DNA of 5,787 nucleotides from Desulfobacterales bacterium (GTDB lineage Bacteria > Desulfobacterota > Desulfobacteria > Desulfobacterales > BuS5): assembly GCA_020056865.1 (NCBI GenBank), contig JAGVGX010000305.1, positions 1 through 5,787 of the forward strand, read 5' to 3'. The notes under the pieces were generated by a model. The model was not told where the DNA came from. It did no database searches and saw only the letters and a program-made list of their open reading frames with translations. Each line of letters starts with the position of its first letter. Positions within the stretch are counted from its first letter, which is position 1. Shown here piece after piece: positions 1 to 5,787 of the stretch. The position numbers and the translations under genes are program-made.

Positions 1-1920
1 CAGACAAAGCAGGAAATTGAATATTTAAAAAACTCTATATACACCAATGACATGGTCTATGGGTCTATGGTTTCAATAGACTCCAAGTCCGCATTGGTTT
101 CCGCCCAGTTCAGAGAAGATGAGGACTTGGATTTTAAAAAAATATTTCAACAGGTTCGCCAGCTTTGTAATGCCATATCAGACGCGAACACGGATGTGTC
201 TGTGGCTGGAGAAACAATGATCAGGGGATATATTTACAGCTTTTTAGGTCAGACCAAATGTATTTTTATAGTAACGGTTTTTGCTGTATTGCTTTTGTTG
301 TTTCTTTACACCAGAAAACTTCAAATGGTTGTAATGCCTTCTATCTCTGCATGCGTAAGCGCCGTTTGGGGACTTGGTTTTGTGGGTATTCTTGGGTATG
401 ACCTTGATCCTCTTGTTCTTGTTGTACCTTTACTAATAACCGCCAGAACAATAAGTCATTCGGTTCAGTTTAATGAGCGGTTTATTGAAGAATACGAAAA
501 AAATAACGATATAAAGGAATCAACGAAAGCCACAATAATTGCTCTTTTTTATCCGGGACTTGCAGGGATAATAACAGATGCCCTTGGCATAGCCGTACTC
601 GCTATAATCCCCATTCCCTTCCTTCAAAAATTAGGTGTTATAAGTGCTTTCTGGGCTTTCAGTACGGTATTTACCGTACTGCTTCTCAATCCCTTGATAC
701 TTATTTTTCTGCCTCCATTTAGCAAAAAAAATCAAACAAAACAGGGATTTTTTGAAAAAATTCTGGTTAAAATTTCTTTATTTTACACTAAGAAATCCAG
801 TTGGATAGTAATTTTCGTTACTGTTGTATTGAGTATTGTCGCAATAATATATCAAAAAGAGCTTAAGGTAGGAGATGCAAACCCGGGAAGCCCTCTGTTA
901 TGGCCGGATTCCCAATATAATATAGATGCAAAATCTATCAATGAAAGTTTTCCCGGCTTAGACCCACTTCTTGTTGTTCTGGAAGGAAAAGAAGAAAAAA
1001 CCATGTATAACCACCATATTTTAAGTGTGCTTGAAAAGTATCAATATTATATGCAGCAGCTCCCAACGGTCGGAGGCTCATTATCTATGGCCGATCTTGT
1101 CAAAAAAATCAATATGAAGCTCCATGAAGATCATCCCAAATTCGAAGTCATTCCGCCTACACGAAACGAAATCGGCACACTCAACTACATGCTCATGCAG
1201 GGTTCGGATCGTGGTGATCTTGATGCATTTACGACGTTTGACGATAAAACAGGCAGTGTGATCATATATTTCAAAAATCATCTCGGGGATACCATAAGAG
1301 AAGCCATAACCGCTACTAAAGAATTTATAAAAGATAACCCTGTAAAAGGCGCGCAATTTAAAATGGCAGGCGGTGTAATAGGAACACTTGCAGCGGCTAA
1401 TGAAGAAATTTTCAAGTCGCAAATCAAGTTGTTAATCATGACCTTTGGCCTTACAATTATTTTTTGCGCCCTTGCTTTTCGTTCAATAGTCGCAGCTGTT
1501 CTTCTTGCAATACCCCTGGCTGTATCCAACTACATGGTGTTTGCTTATATGGGCCTGAACCACCTCGGGCTTAACATGAATACACTTCCTGTAGCTACTA
1601 TTGCAATTGGGATCGGTGTTGACTATGGCATTTATTTTTTAAGCAGGGTACGCGAAGAATATCCGCTTACTGAAAATTTGCAAAAAGCTCTGACAACCAC
1701 TCTTATCACAACAGGAAAAGCGATTACCTTCACAGCGTTAACCGTAGCGCTGGGAGTTGTCTTCTGGGCATTTTCCTCAATAAGGTTTCAGGCAGACATG
1801 GGTCTGCTTTTAACAATAGTTACTTTTTTCCATTTAATAGGCACATTAATACTGCTCGCAGCGCTTATTCTTGTTATTAAACCAAAATGCATTACTGTTA
1901 ACAGCTTGAAAAGGAGGTGA
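1..1920 (+). CDS. RND/MMPL-family inner-membrane transporter (5' truncated by the window edge)
   Basis: The reading frame is open from base 1, so the ATG at 52 is internal and the true start lies upstream; 639 residues are visible. Numbering from the first visible codon, the protein keeps the end of the first periplasmic loop, a five-to-six-helix membrane block (about 88-239), TM7 (267-284), a large periplasmic loop (about 285-473) and TM8-12 (about 476-626). TM1 and most of loop 1 are missing. TM10 carries the family signature GIGVDYGIYFLSRVREEY with D541, the expected proton-relay acid. The matching TM4 segment reads ARTISHSVQFNERFIEEY, typical as I recall it of RND proteins encoded beside DUF1302 and DUF1329 genes. 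Such pumps use proton-motive force to move lipids or hydrophobic compounds out of the inner membrane. The substrate here is unknown. It is the first visible gene of a three-gene group. The family is secure; the lipid role is inferred. Confidence 0.93.
   Translation, partial: QTKQEIEYLKNSIYTNDMVYGSMVSIDSKSALVSAQFREDEDLDFKKIFQQVRQLCNAISDANTDVSVAGETMIRGYIYSFLGQTKCIFIVTVFAVLLLLFLYTRKLQMVVMPSISACVSAVWGLGFVGILGYDLDPLVLVVPLLITARTISHSVQFNERFIEEYEKNNDIKESTKATIIALFYPGLAGIITDALGIAVLAIIPIPFLQKLGVISAFWAFSTVFTVLLLNPLILIFLPPFSKKNQTKQGFFEKILVKISLFYTKKSSWIVIFVTVVLSIVAIIYQKELKVGDANPGSPLLWPDSQYNIDAKSINESFPGLDPLLVVLEGKEEKTMYNHHILSVLEKYQYYMQQLPTVGGSLSMADLVKKINMKLHEDHPKFEVIPPTRNEIGTLNYMLMQGSDRGDLDAFTTFDDKTGSVIIYFKNHLGDTIREAITATKEFIKDNPVKGAQFKMAGGVIGTLAAANEEIFKSQIKLLIMTFGLTIIFCALAFRSIVAAVLLAIPLAVSNYMVFAYMGLNHLGLNMNTLPVATIAIGIGVDYGIYFLSRVREEYPLTENLQKALTTTLITTGKAITFTALTVALGVVFWAFSSIRFQADMGLLLTIVTFFHLIGTLILLAALILVIKPKCITVNSLKRR
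1909..1920 (+). promoter_or_regulatory. Perfect Shine-Dalgarno-like sequence at the end of the RND gene
   Basis: The last codons and stop of the RND gene read AAAAGGAGGTGA, a near-complete match to the complement of the 16S rRNA 3' end. No ATG, GTG or TTG lies 5-10 bases downstream: GTG at 1917 overlaps it, ATT at 1926 is the only rare start at suitable spacing, and TTG at 1938 is too far. It may serve a small non-canonical reading frame, hold ribosomes near the stop, or be a chance result of Lys-Arg-Arg codons. Confidence 0.35.
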
Positions 1921-1957
1921 AACATATTCGTCTGTCTTTGTTCTATACGCTTTTATT

Positions 1958-1987
1958 TTACTATACCCAAACCATAGCAATTATAAT
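1958..1987 (+). promoter_or_regulatory. Possible sigma-70-type promoter before the DUF1302 gene
   Basis: A perfect -10 hexamer TATAAT lies at 1982-1987. The best -35 is only TTACTA at 1958-1963, a 3 of 6 match with an 18-base spacer. Transcription from it would start near 1994 and give a leader of about 24 bases containing the ribosome-binding site. The 97-base gap is very AT-rich, so the hexamer could be chance. If real, it would let the DUF1302 and DUF1329 genes be expressed without the RND gene. Confidence 0.25.
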
Positions 1988-2004
1988 TTTATTTTATAAA
2001 TTTA

Positions 2005-2012
2005 TAAGGAGG
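2005..2012 (+). promoter_or_regulatory. Ribosome-binding site of the DUF1302 gene
   Basis: TAAGGAGG is a full match to the anti-Shine-Dalgarno sequence and ends 5 bases before the ATG at 2018. It supports that start, which is also where the signal peptide begins. Confidence 0.85.
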
Positions 2013-2017
2013 GATAG

Positions 2018-3640
2018 ATGTGTAAAAAAAATTATTTAATTACCGCCACGCTACTTACGGCAACTTTTCTTTTAATGTGTACAAACGCCATAGCCGGCAT
2101 CCAACTTTTTGAAGGCAAACTCGATGTAAGCGGATTTGTAAAAAATGATTCAGCAGTCAGGCTCTCTGATGGGCAAAAAGATCTCCACGGAATTGACACA
2201 TACGGTTTATCTGGCACAGCACAAGGGCTTGATTCCGGCGACTACTACCTGTGCAGAAATACACTTCAACTTGAATTAACCTATAACCTGACCGATCTTG
2301 TTACGCTTTTTGGTACATACAGAGGGTTCTACGATGCAAGTCTTGATCTTGATAAAGATCTTGAAGAAAACTTTATCAATGCGGATGCTGAAAGCCAAAT
2401 GGATGATTTTGAAAGTTTCCAGGAAATAAGAGAACTTTATGTTGACCTTGTGCAGCCCAACTGGAAAATTAGAGTCGGAAAGCAACAAATTGTATGGGGA
2501 GAATCCGATGGGTTCAGAATGGCTGATATTATCAACCCCCTTGATTTCTCATGGCAATATTTCTTCCCGTCTTGGGAAGATATTCGTATTCCTCTGGTAG
2601 GACTCGATTTTATGTACACCATTCCTTCAAAAAATGAAATAACTTTTGAATTTGTCTGGCTTCCCGGCACATTTGACAGAGGATTTGAAAGTAACAAATT
2701 AGCGCCCTCCGGGGCTAACTGGTCTTCCGGTTTTTTCCAGCAGTATTTTCACAGCGCTCTGGACGCAGGAACACTATCATGGCAATCCGCGGGGCTGTTA
2801 GGCCCTAATGGTCATCTGAAAAACATTTTCCCTCCAGCCCTTTCATTTCTTCACAATAGAACCGGCGTTGTTCAGTACTTTTTAGATTCACTTCAAGAAT
2901 CTGAAAATGAAAAATCAATCAGAAACAGTGCGTTGGGGCTTAGAATAAACGGCAGGTTTGGCAACTGGGATGTATCTGTTTTTGACTTCTACTCACGCAG
3001 CTTCAATCCATCGTTTAAAAAAGATTGGGTTGCAAGAGCCCTAACCCCTGGGGCAGATAGAGACAGTTTATTTGATTATCTGTTTGTCAATAAAATAGGC
3101 GGAACATTTAATGTAAATAACAAAGCTTTAAAAACTGTTTTCAGAGGAGAATGTGTATTCACAAATGATGAGCCTTTTTTACCTAAAGATCCTTTTACTC
3201 TTGCGCCGTCAGGTCTTGAAGCCGTTACTTATGAAAAAGACACGTTTGCGTATATGATTGGATTTGACAGACCTACCTTTATAAAACTCCTCAACCCGAC
3301 AAAAACTTTTTTTATCAGCGGGCAGGTTTTTCAAAAGTATATTGTTAACTATGACAATCGGATGACGACCTTTGATATGAGCAATGATCACAGTCAAACT
3401 TTATTTACTCTGGTTGTAAACACAGGTTACAATTATGATACTATTTTGCCCCAGATTTTTATGATGTACAATCCAAGCGGAGAGGGATGGGTGCAGCCTC
3501 AGGTTGAAATTGTCTACAGGAACTACTGGCGATTTGGAATAGGAGCGAACATACTCATGTCAAACGATAAAAAACAAGCCTATTTTGGGGGAATGAGGGA
3601 CAATGACAACCTGTTTGCGTGGGCCAAGTTTGCATGGTAA
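2018..3640 (+). CDS. DUF1302-family outer-membrane beta-barrel protein
   Basis: This 540-residue protein starts with a clear Sec signal peptide: lysines at 3-4, a hydrophobic core at 7-22 and a likely cleavage site after A26 (AIA|G). The diagnostic segment is residues 152-176, with RVGKQQIVWGE followed by GFRMADIINPLD, matching the conserved 'G+Q-VWGE...R-.D-.NP.D' block of DUF1302 (PF06980). The rest alternates hydrophobic and polar residues, rich in aromatics, and ends in the aromatic FAW expected of a BAM-assembled barrel. Length is near the usual 500-650. Its biochemical activity is not established; an outer-membrane channel or acceptor for the adjacent RND pump is an inference. The gene sits 97 bases after the RND gene and 60 bases before the DUF1329 gene. 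An A8 run covers codons 3-5, and loss of one A would bring a stop at 2037. Family assignment is strong, mechanism unknown. Confidence 0.9.
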   Translation: MCKKNYLITATLLTATFLLMCTNAIAGIQLFEGKLDVSGFVKNDSAVRLSDGQKDLHGIDTYGLSGTAQGLDSGDYYLCRNTLQLELTYNLTDLVTLFGTYRGFYDASLDLDKDLEENFINADAESQMDDFESFQEIRELYVDLVQPNWKIRVGKQQIVWGESDGFRMADIINPLDFSWQYFFPSWEDIRIPLVGLDFMYTIPSKNEITFEFVWLPGTFDRGFESNKLAPSGANWSSGFFQQYFHSALDAGTLSWQSAGLLGPNGHLKNIFPPALSFLHNRTGVVQYFLDSLQESENEKSIRNSALGLRINGRFGNWDVSVFDFYSRSFNPSFKKDWVARALTPGADRDSLFDYLFVNKIGGTFNVNNKALKTVFRGECVFTNDEPFLPKDPFTLAPSGLEAVTYEKDTFAYMIGFDRPTFIKLLNPTKTFFISGQVFQKYIVNYDNRMTTFDMSNDHSQTLFTLVVNTGYNYDTILPQIFMMYNPSGEGWVQPQVEIVYRNYWRFGIGANILMSNDKKQAYFGGMRDNDNLFAWAKFAW

Positions 3641-3686
3641 AAATACACGGCCATTAGGTCATTTTATTCATATACAGAACGTGTAC

Positions 3687-3693
3687 AAGGAGG
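3687..3693 (+). promoter_or_regulatory. Ribosome-binding site of the DUF1329 gene
   Basis: AAGGAGG lies 7 bases before the ATG at 3701 and fixes this start, which begins a proper signal peptide. The 60-base gap before it shows no terminator and no convincing promoter, consistent with co-transcription with the DUF1302 gene. Confidence 0.85.
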
Positions 3694-3700
3694 AACAAAA

Positions 3701-4870
3701 ATGAAAAAGCGATGCTTGACAATAATTTTAACCTTAACTGCGACAATATGTTTTATTGTGTTTCCCGTTGTTATCCCGCGGGTTACGCATGCAGAAGAAC
3801 CTGCCGTAATTGACAAAAGCAATGTTGAACAATTTAAAGATATGCTCCCGTATGATCTCTATATACGGGCAAAAGAATGGGGGGCGAAATTTAAAATCAT
3901 TCCTACTCTTAATAATTTTAAACCATCTAAGGCATTTCAGGAAGCAACAAAAAAAAATATAGGGACCTGTAACCTAGGGCCAAAAGGTGAACTGGTCAAC
4001 TATAGTGGCGGGACACCATTTCCTGATCCAAAAACAGGCGCTGAAGTATCATGGAATATGGAAAGACGATATGCAGGAGACGATTTTACATACGAGTGGG
4101 ATTCACATGTAATGAATGAAAAAGGAAACCAGCGAGATATTGGCGGCATTTATCTTCAAATGCACTGGACAGGCAGAACAGATATTGAACCTCTTGGGAC
4201 GGTGCCAGATAACAACAATGAACTTTTTAAAGAATATGCCTATCAAAGGTATCCATTTGAAATGAAAGGAACAGCGCTTCTCAATGTAAGATATCTTGAT
4301 GGAGACAAAGAAGATGATGCATGGGTTTATGTGGCAACACTCCGAAGAGTCAGGAGATTTCCAACAGCGCAAAGGTGTGATACGTACGCCGGATCTGACG
4401 CGACATGGGATGATTTTAGAAATTGCAACTGGAAGCAGGAAAGCCACACGTATAAATATATTGGGAAAAAAGATTTGTATATATCAAGACATAATGAAAA
4501 GCCTGTACTATATAATAAGTCAGACTATTCTCAGAGAACAAACATATCTCTCGAAAAAGCGCCGGTCCATATTTTTGAAGCTTACGCAAAAGATAAAAAC
4601 TATGTTTACAGTAAACGGGTAATGTATGTGGATGCAGAATCATGGTACCCAGTCAATCAGGTTATGTATGACAGAAAGGGAAGCTTATGGAAAAGCTACC
4701 ATGTCCTCATGTACATGAATGACGATAAAATTATTACTTATACTGACGATATTTACGATTTTCAAGCGAAACGCAGCTCGATGTATGATCACTGGGATAC
4801 ATACTACATTAATCACGGTTACACACCCGATTACTTTTCAGTTGCGACTTTAAGAAAACTGGGACGTTAA
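3701..4870 (+). CDS. DUF1329-family LolA-like periplasmic protein
   Basis: The 389-residue product begins with a Sec signal peptide: basic KKR at 2-4, hydrophobic 5-26, probable cleavage after A31 (THA|EE). No lipobox cysteine follows, so it should be a soluble periplasmic protein. Family landmarks of DUF1329 (PF07044) appear in order: GGTPFPDPKTGAEVSWN (103-119), RRVRRFP (215-221), DDFRNCNWK (237-245), a KRVMYVDAESWYP strand pair (305-317), YDRKGSLWKSY (323-333) and a C-terminal YFSVATLRKLGR (378-389). The family is often annotated as outer-membrane lipoprotein-sorting because its fold resembles LolA/LolB, open beta-sheets that bind acyl chains. A role as periplasmic carrier between the RND pump and the DUF1302 barrel is inferred. 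It is shorter than the approximately 450 residues I recall for gammaproteobacterial members, lacking their N-terminal block. C227 and C242 could form a disulfide. It is the last gene before a terminator. Confidence 0.9.
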   Translation: MKKRCLTIILTLTATICFIVFPVVIPRVTHAEEPAVIDKSNVEQFKDMLPYDLYIRAKEWGAKFKIIPTLNNFKPSKAFQEATKKNIGTCNLGPKGELVNYSGGTPFPDPKTGAEVSWNMERRYAGDDFTYEWDSHVMNEKGNQRDIGGIYLQMHWTGRTDIEPLGTVPDNNNELFKEYAYQRYPFEMKGTALLNVRYLDGDKEDDAWVYVATLRRVRRFPTAQRCDTYAGSDATWDDFRNCNWKQESHTYKYIGKKDLYISRHNEKPVLYNKSDYSQRTNISLEKAPVHIFEAYAKDKNYVYSKRVMYVDAESWYPVNQVMYDRKGSLWKSYHVLMYMNDDKIITYTDDIYDFQAKRSSMYDHWDTYYINHGYTPDYFSVATLRKLGR

Positions 4871-4874
4871 TATT

Positions 4875-4915
4875 AAAAAGAGGTTAATAGATTCTTTCTA
4901 TTAACCTCTTTTTTT
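4875..4915 (+). terminator. Intrinsic terminator closing the RND-DUF1302-DUF1329 group
   Basis: A perfect 16-base inverted repeat pairs AAAAAGAGGTTAATAG (4875-4890) with CTATTAACCTCTTTTT (4898-4913) around a 7-base loop, and the right arm runs into seven Ts (4909-4915). It begins 4 bases after the DUF1329 stop codon. The A-run on the left arm means it could also act on transcripts from the opposite strand. It separates the upstream group from the ABC transporter genes. Confidence 0.92.
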
Positions 4916-4963
4916 AGTCTGTTAATTAACCTGTTATGAATTTAATACGTTCTTCGAGCTATC

Positions 4964-5716
4964 ATGTTTACAAAAATTAATTTTTATCCGATTTTTAAAA
5001 AAGAAGTTAAATCATTTTTTGGATCATGGATAGCATATATTTTGTTAGCGGTTTTCCTGCTTATTTCCGGATATTTTTTTTATACCGACCTCATTTTTTT
5101 TGTTATATGGGAGGGTAATGATCTTCAGGAAGGATTATGGCAGTTTTATTTCCATGATTCCAGATTTATTATGCTGTTAATGATACCCCTTATCACCATG
5201 AGGGTGTTTTCGGAAGAAAAAAAAACAGGTACCGCTGAACTCCTGTTCACCTTTCCTTTAAAAGACTCTGAAATTATTTTTGGAAAATTTTTTGCGTGCA
5301 TATTCACTTTAGCAGTTATGCTGGGATGTACGATAACTTATCCTGTTTGTTTATGCTTTTTTCATAAAGTTGATGCAGGCCCGGTTGCCGCAGGCTACCT
5401 GGGACTTTTTCTTATCGGGTGTTCTTTTATCTCTATAGGTGTGTTCATCTCTTCACTAACTGAAAATCAGATAGTCTCTGCATTTGTTACTTTTATAACC
5501 ATACTGTTTTTCTGGGTTGTAGCCTGGAACGAAGGCATTGCCAATGAAACTCTTATTAACATTTTTTTGCACATATCATTGTTCGATCATTTTTATAGCT
5601 TTGCAAGGGGTACTATTGAAACAAAGGATATAATATATAATATTGTTTTCACAGTCTTTTTTCTTTTTCTTACTTTTAAGTCTCTTGAATCTAGAAAATG
5701 GAGAGGCATAAAATGA
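4964..5716 (+). CDS. ABC-2 type transporter permease, GldF/NosY-like
   Basis: This 250-residue protein is almost entirely hydrophobic, with about six membrane segments (roughly 22-44, 67-79, 107-133, 142-165, 168-188 and 223-240). Between the second and third lies the conserved cytoplasmic motif MRVFSEEKKTGTAELLFTFP (79-98) followed by GKFF, characteristic of ABC-2 permeases of the gliding (GldF) and NosY type. Length is normal for the family. It would form the membrane channel of an ABC exporter with a separate ATPase; the substrate is unknown. The start has only a weak ribosome site (GAG near 4956), but an in-frame stop at 4943-4945 leaves no ATG, GTG or TTG upstream. The gene follows a terminator, so it needs its own promoter, which I could not identify with confidence. 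It overlaps the next gene by ATGA, indicating translational coupling. The name gldF is not assigned because nothing here shows gliding. Confidence 0.9.
   Translation: MFTKINFYPIFKKEVKSFFGSWIAYILLAVFLLISGYFFYTDLIFFVIWEGNDLQEGLWQFYFHDSRFIMLLMIPLITMRVFSEEKKTGTAELLFTFPLKDSEIIFGKFFACIFTLAVMLGCTITYPVCLCFFHKVDAGPVAAGYLGLFLIGCSFISIGVFISSLTENQIVSAFVTFITILFFWVVAWNEGIANETLINIFLHISLFDHFYSFARGTIETKDIIYNIVFTVFFLFLTFKSLESRKWRGIK
5700..5706 (+). promoter_or_regulatory. Ribosome-binding site of the gene starting at 5713
   Basis: GGAGAGG inside the end of the permease gene lies 6 bases before the ATG at 5713. Together with the ATGA stop-start overlap it supports a real coupled downstream gene. Confidence 0.7.
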
Positions 5717-5787
5717 GAATAAAACCTTACAAGCATTATATAAAAAACTGGATATATGTGTTTTCAGAAGTACTTCTTTTCCTATCA
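5713..5787 (+). CDS. Start of a coupled downstream gene, probably a GldG-family ABC auxiliary protein (3' truncated)
   Basis: Only 25 codons are visible, starting MRIKPYKHYI and continuing without a stop to the window end. The start overlaps the permease stop codon as ATGA and has a good ribosome-binding site. The visible part is a basic N-terminus followed by the beginning of a hydrophobic stretch (VFSEVLLFLS), fitting a membrane protein with an N-terminal anchor. In related bacteria the gene directly after a GldF-type permease usually encodes a GldG-family protein (ABC_transp_aux), which is the basis for the name. A second permease is the main alternative. That it is a gene is fairly sure; its identity is inferred from position. 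Confidence 0.7.
   Translation, partial: MRIKPYKHYIKNWIYVFSEVLLFLS

Noticed and set aside
52..54. ATG at 52 as the start of the RND gene
   Set aside because: The frame is open to base 1, no Shine-Dalgarno precedes it, and starting here would leave out TM1 and most of the first periplasmic loop.
1081..1529. Two overlapping minus-strand reading frames inside the RND gene (1081-1422 and 1278-1529)
   Set aside because: They lie fully within a well-supported gene, show no recognisable domain, and are shadows of its codon pattern.
3641..3700. Hairpin or promoter in the gap between the DUF1302 and DUF1329 genes
   Set aside because: GGCCATTAGGTC is only an imperfect dyad, and TATACA at 3671 has no -35 partner.
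4296..4622. A 108-codon plus-strand frame inside the DUF1329 gene
   Set aside because: It overlaps the conserved core of DUF1329 in another frame and its translation looks like no known protein.
4103..4643. Minus-strand frames inside the DUF1329 gene (4103-4447 and 4416-4643)
   Set aside because: No ribosome site or domain was recognised, and the strand with DUF1329 landmarks is clearly the coding one.
4920..4948. Promoter for the ABC permease made of TGTTAA and TAATAC
   Set aside because: Both hexamers match the consensus poorly and alternatives in this AT-rich stretch fit equally well, so no specific promoter is called.

Overview
The window looks like chromosomal DNA from a Gram-negative bacterium with an AT-rich genome (roughly 40% GC by eye). 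It encodes an inner-membrane RND pump, a signal-peptide-bearing outer-membrane barrel and a periplasmic protein, so a double membrane is implied. The gene combination and protein style resemble Desulfobacterota (Desulfobacteraceae-like sulfate reducers). That placement is an inference from family knowledge, not a demonstrated identity.

Layout: four genes are visible over most of their length, all on the + strand, plus the first 25 codons of a fifth. (1) Positions 1-1920 hold the 3' part of an RND/MMPL-family transporter gene; its start lies before the window. (2) Positions 2018-3640 encode a DUF1302-family outer-membrane protein. (3) Positions 3701-4870 encode a DUF1329-family, LolA-like periplasmic protein. 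A strong intrinsic terminator (4875-4915) follows directly. (4) Positions 4964-5716 encode an ABC-2 permease of the GldF/NosY type. It overlaps by ATGA with (5) a gene starting at 5713 that runs off the window, by position probably a GldG-family auxiliary subunit.

How they fit together: genes 1-3 form one co-directional group with gaps of 97 and 60 bases, strong Shine-Dalgarno sequences and one shared terminator. Together they provide an inner-membrane pump, a periplasmic carrier-like protein and an outer-membrane barrel. The families of this trio are found together in many proteobacteria, and the natural hypothesis is an envelope-spanning route for a lipid or other hydrophobic molecule. The substrate is unknown. 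Genes 4-5 begin a separate ABC transporter unit whose ATPase gene is not in the window.

No RNA genes, mobile elements, CRISPR arrays or long repeats were seen. The points most worth a second look are the asymmetry of acidic residues between the two halves of the RND pump, the short N-terminus of the DUF1329 protein, the perfect Shine-Dalgarno-like sequence at the end of the RND gene followed by a small hydrophobic reading frame, and the missing ATPase.
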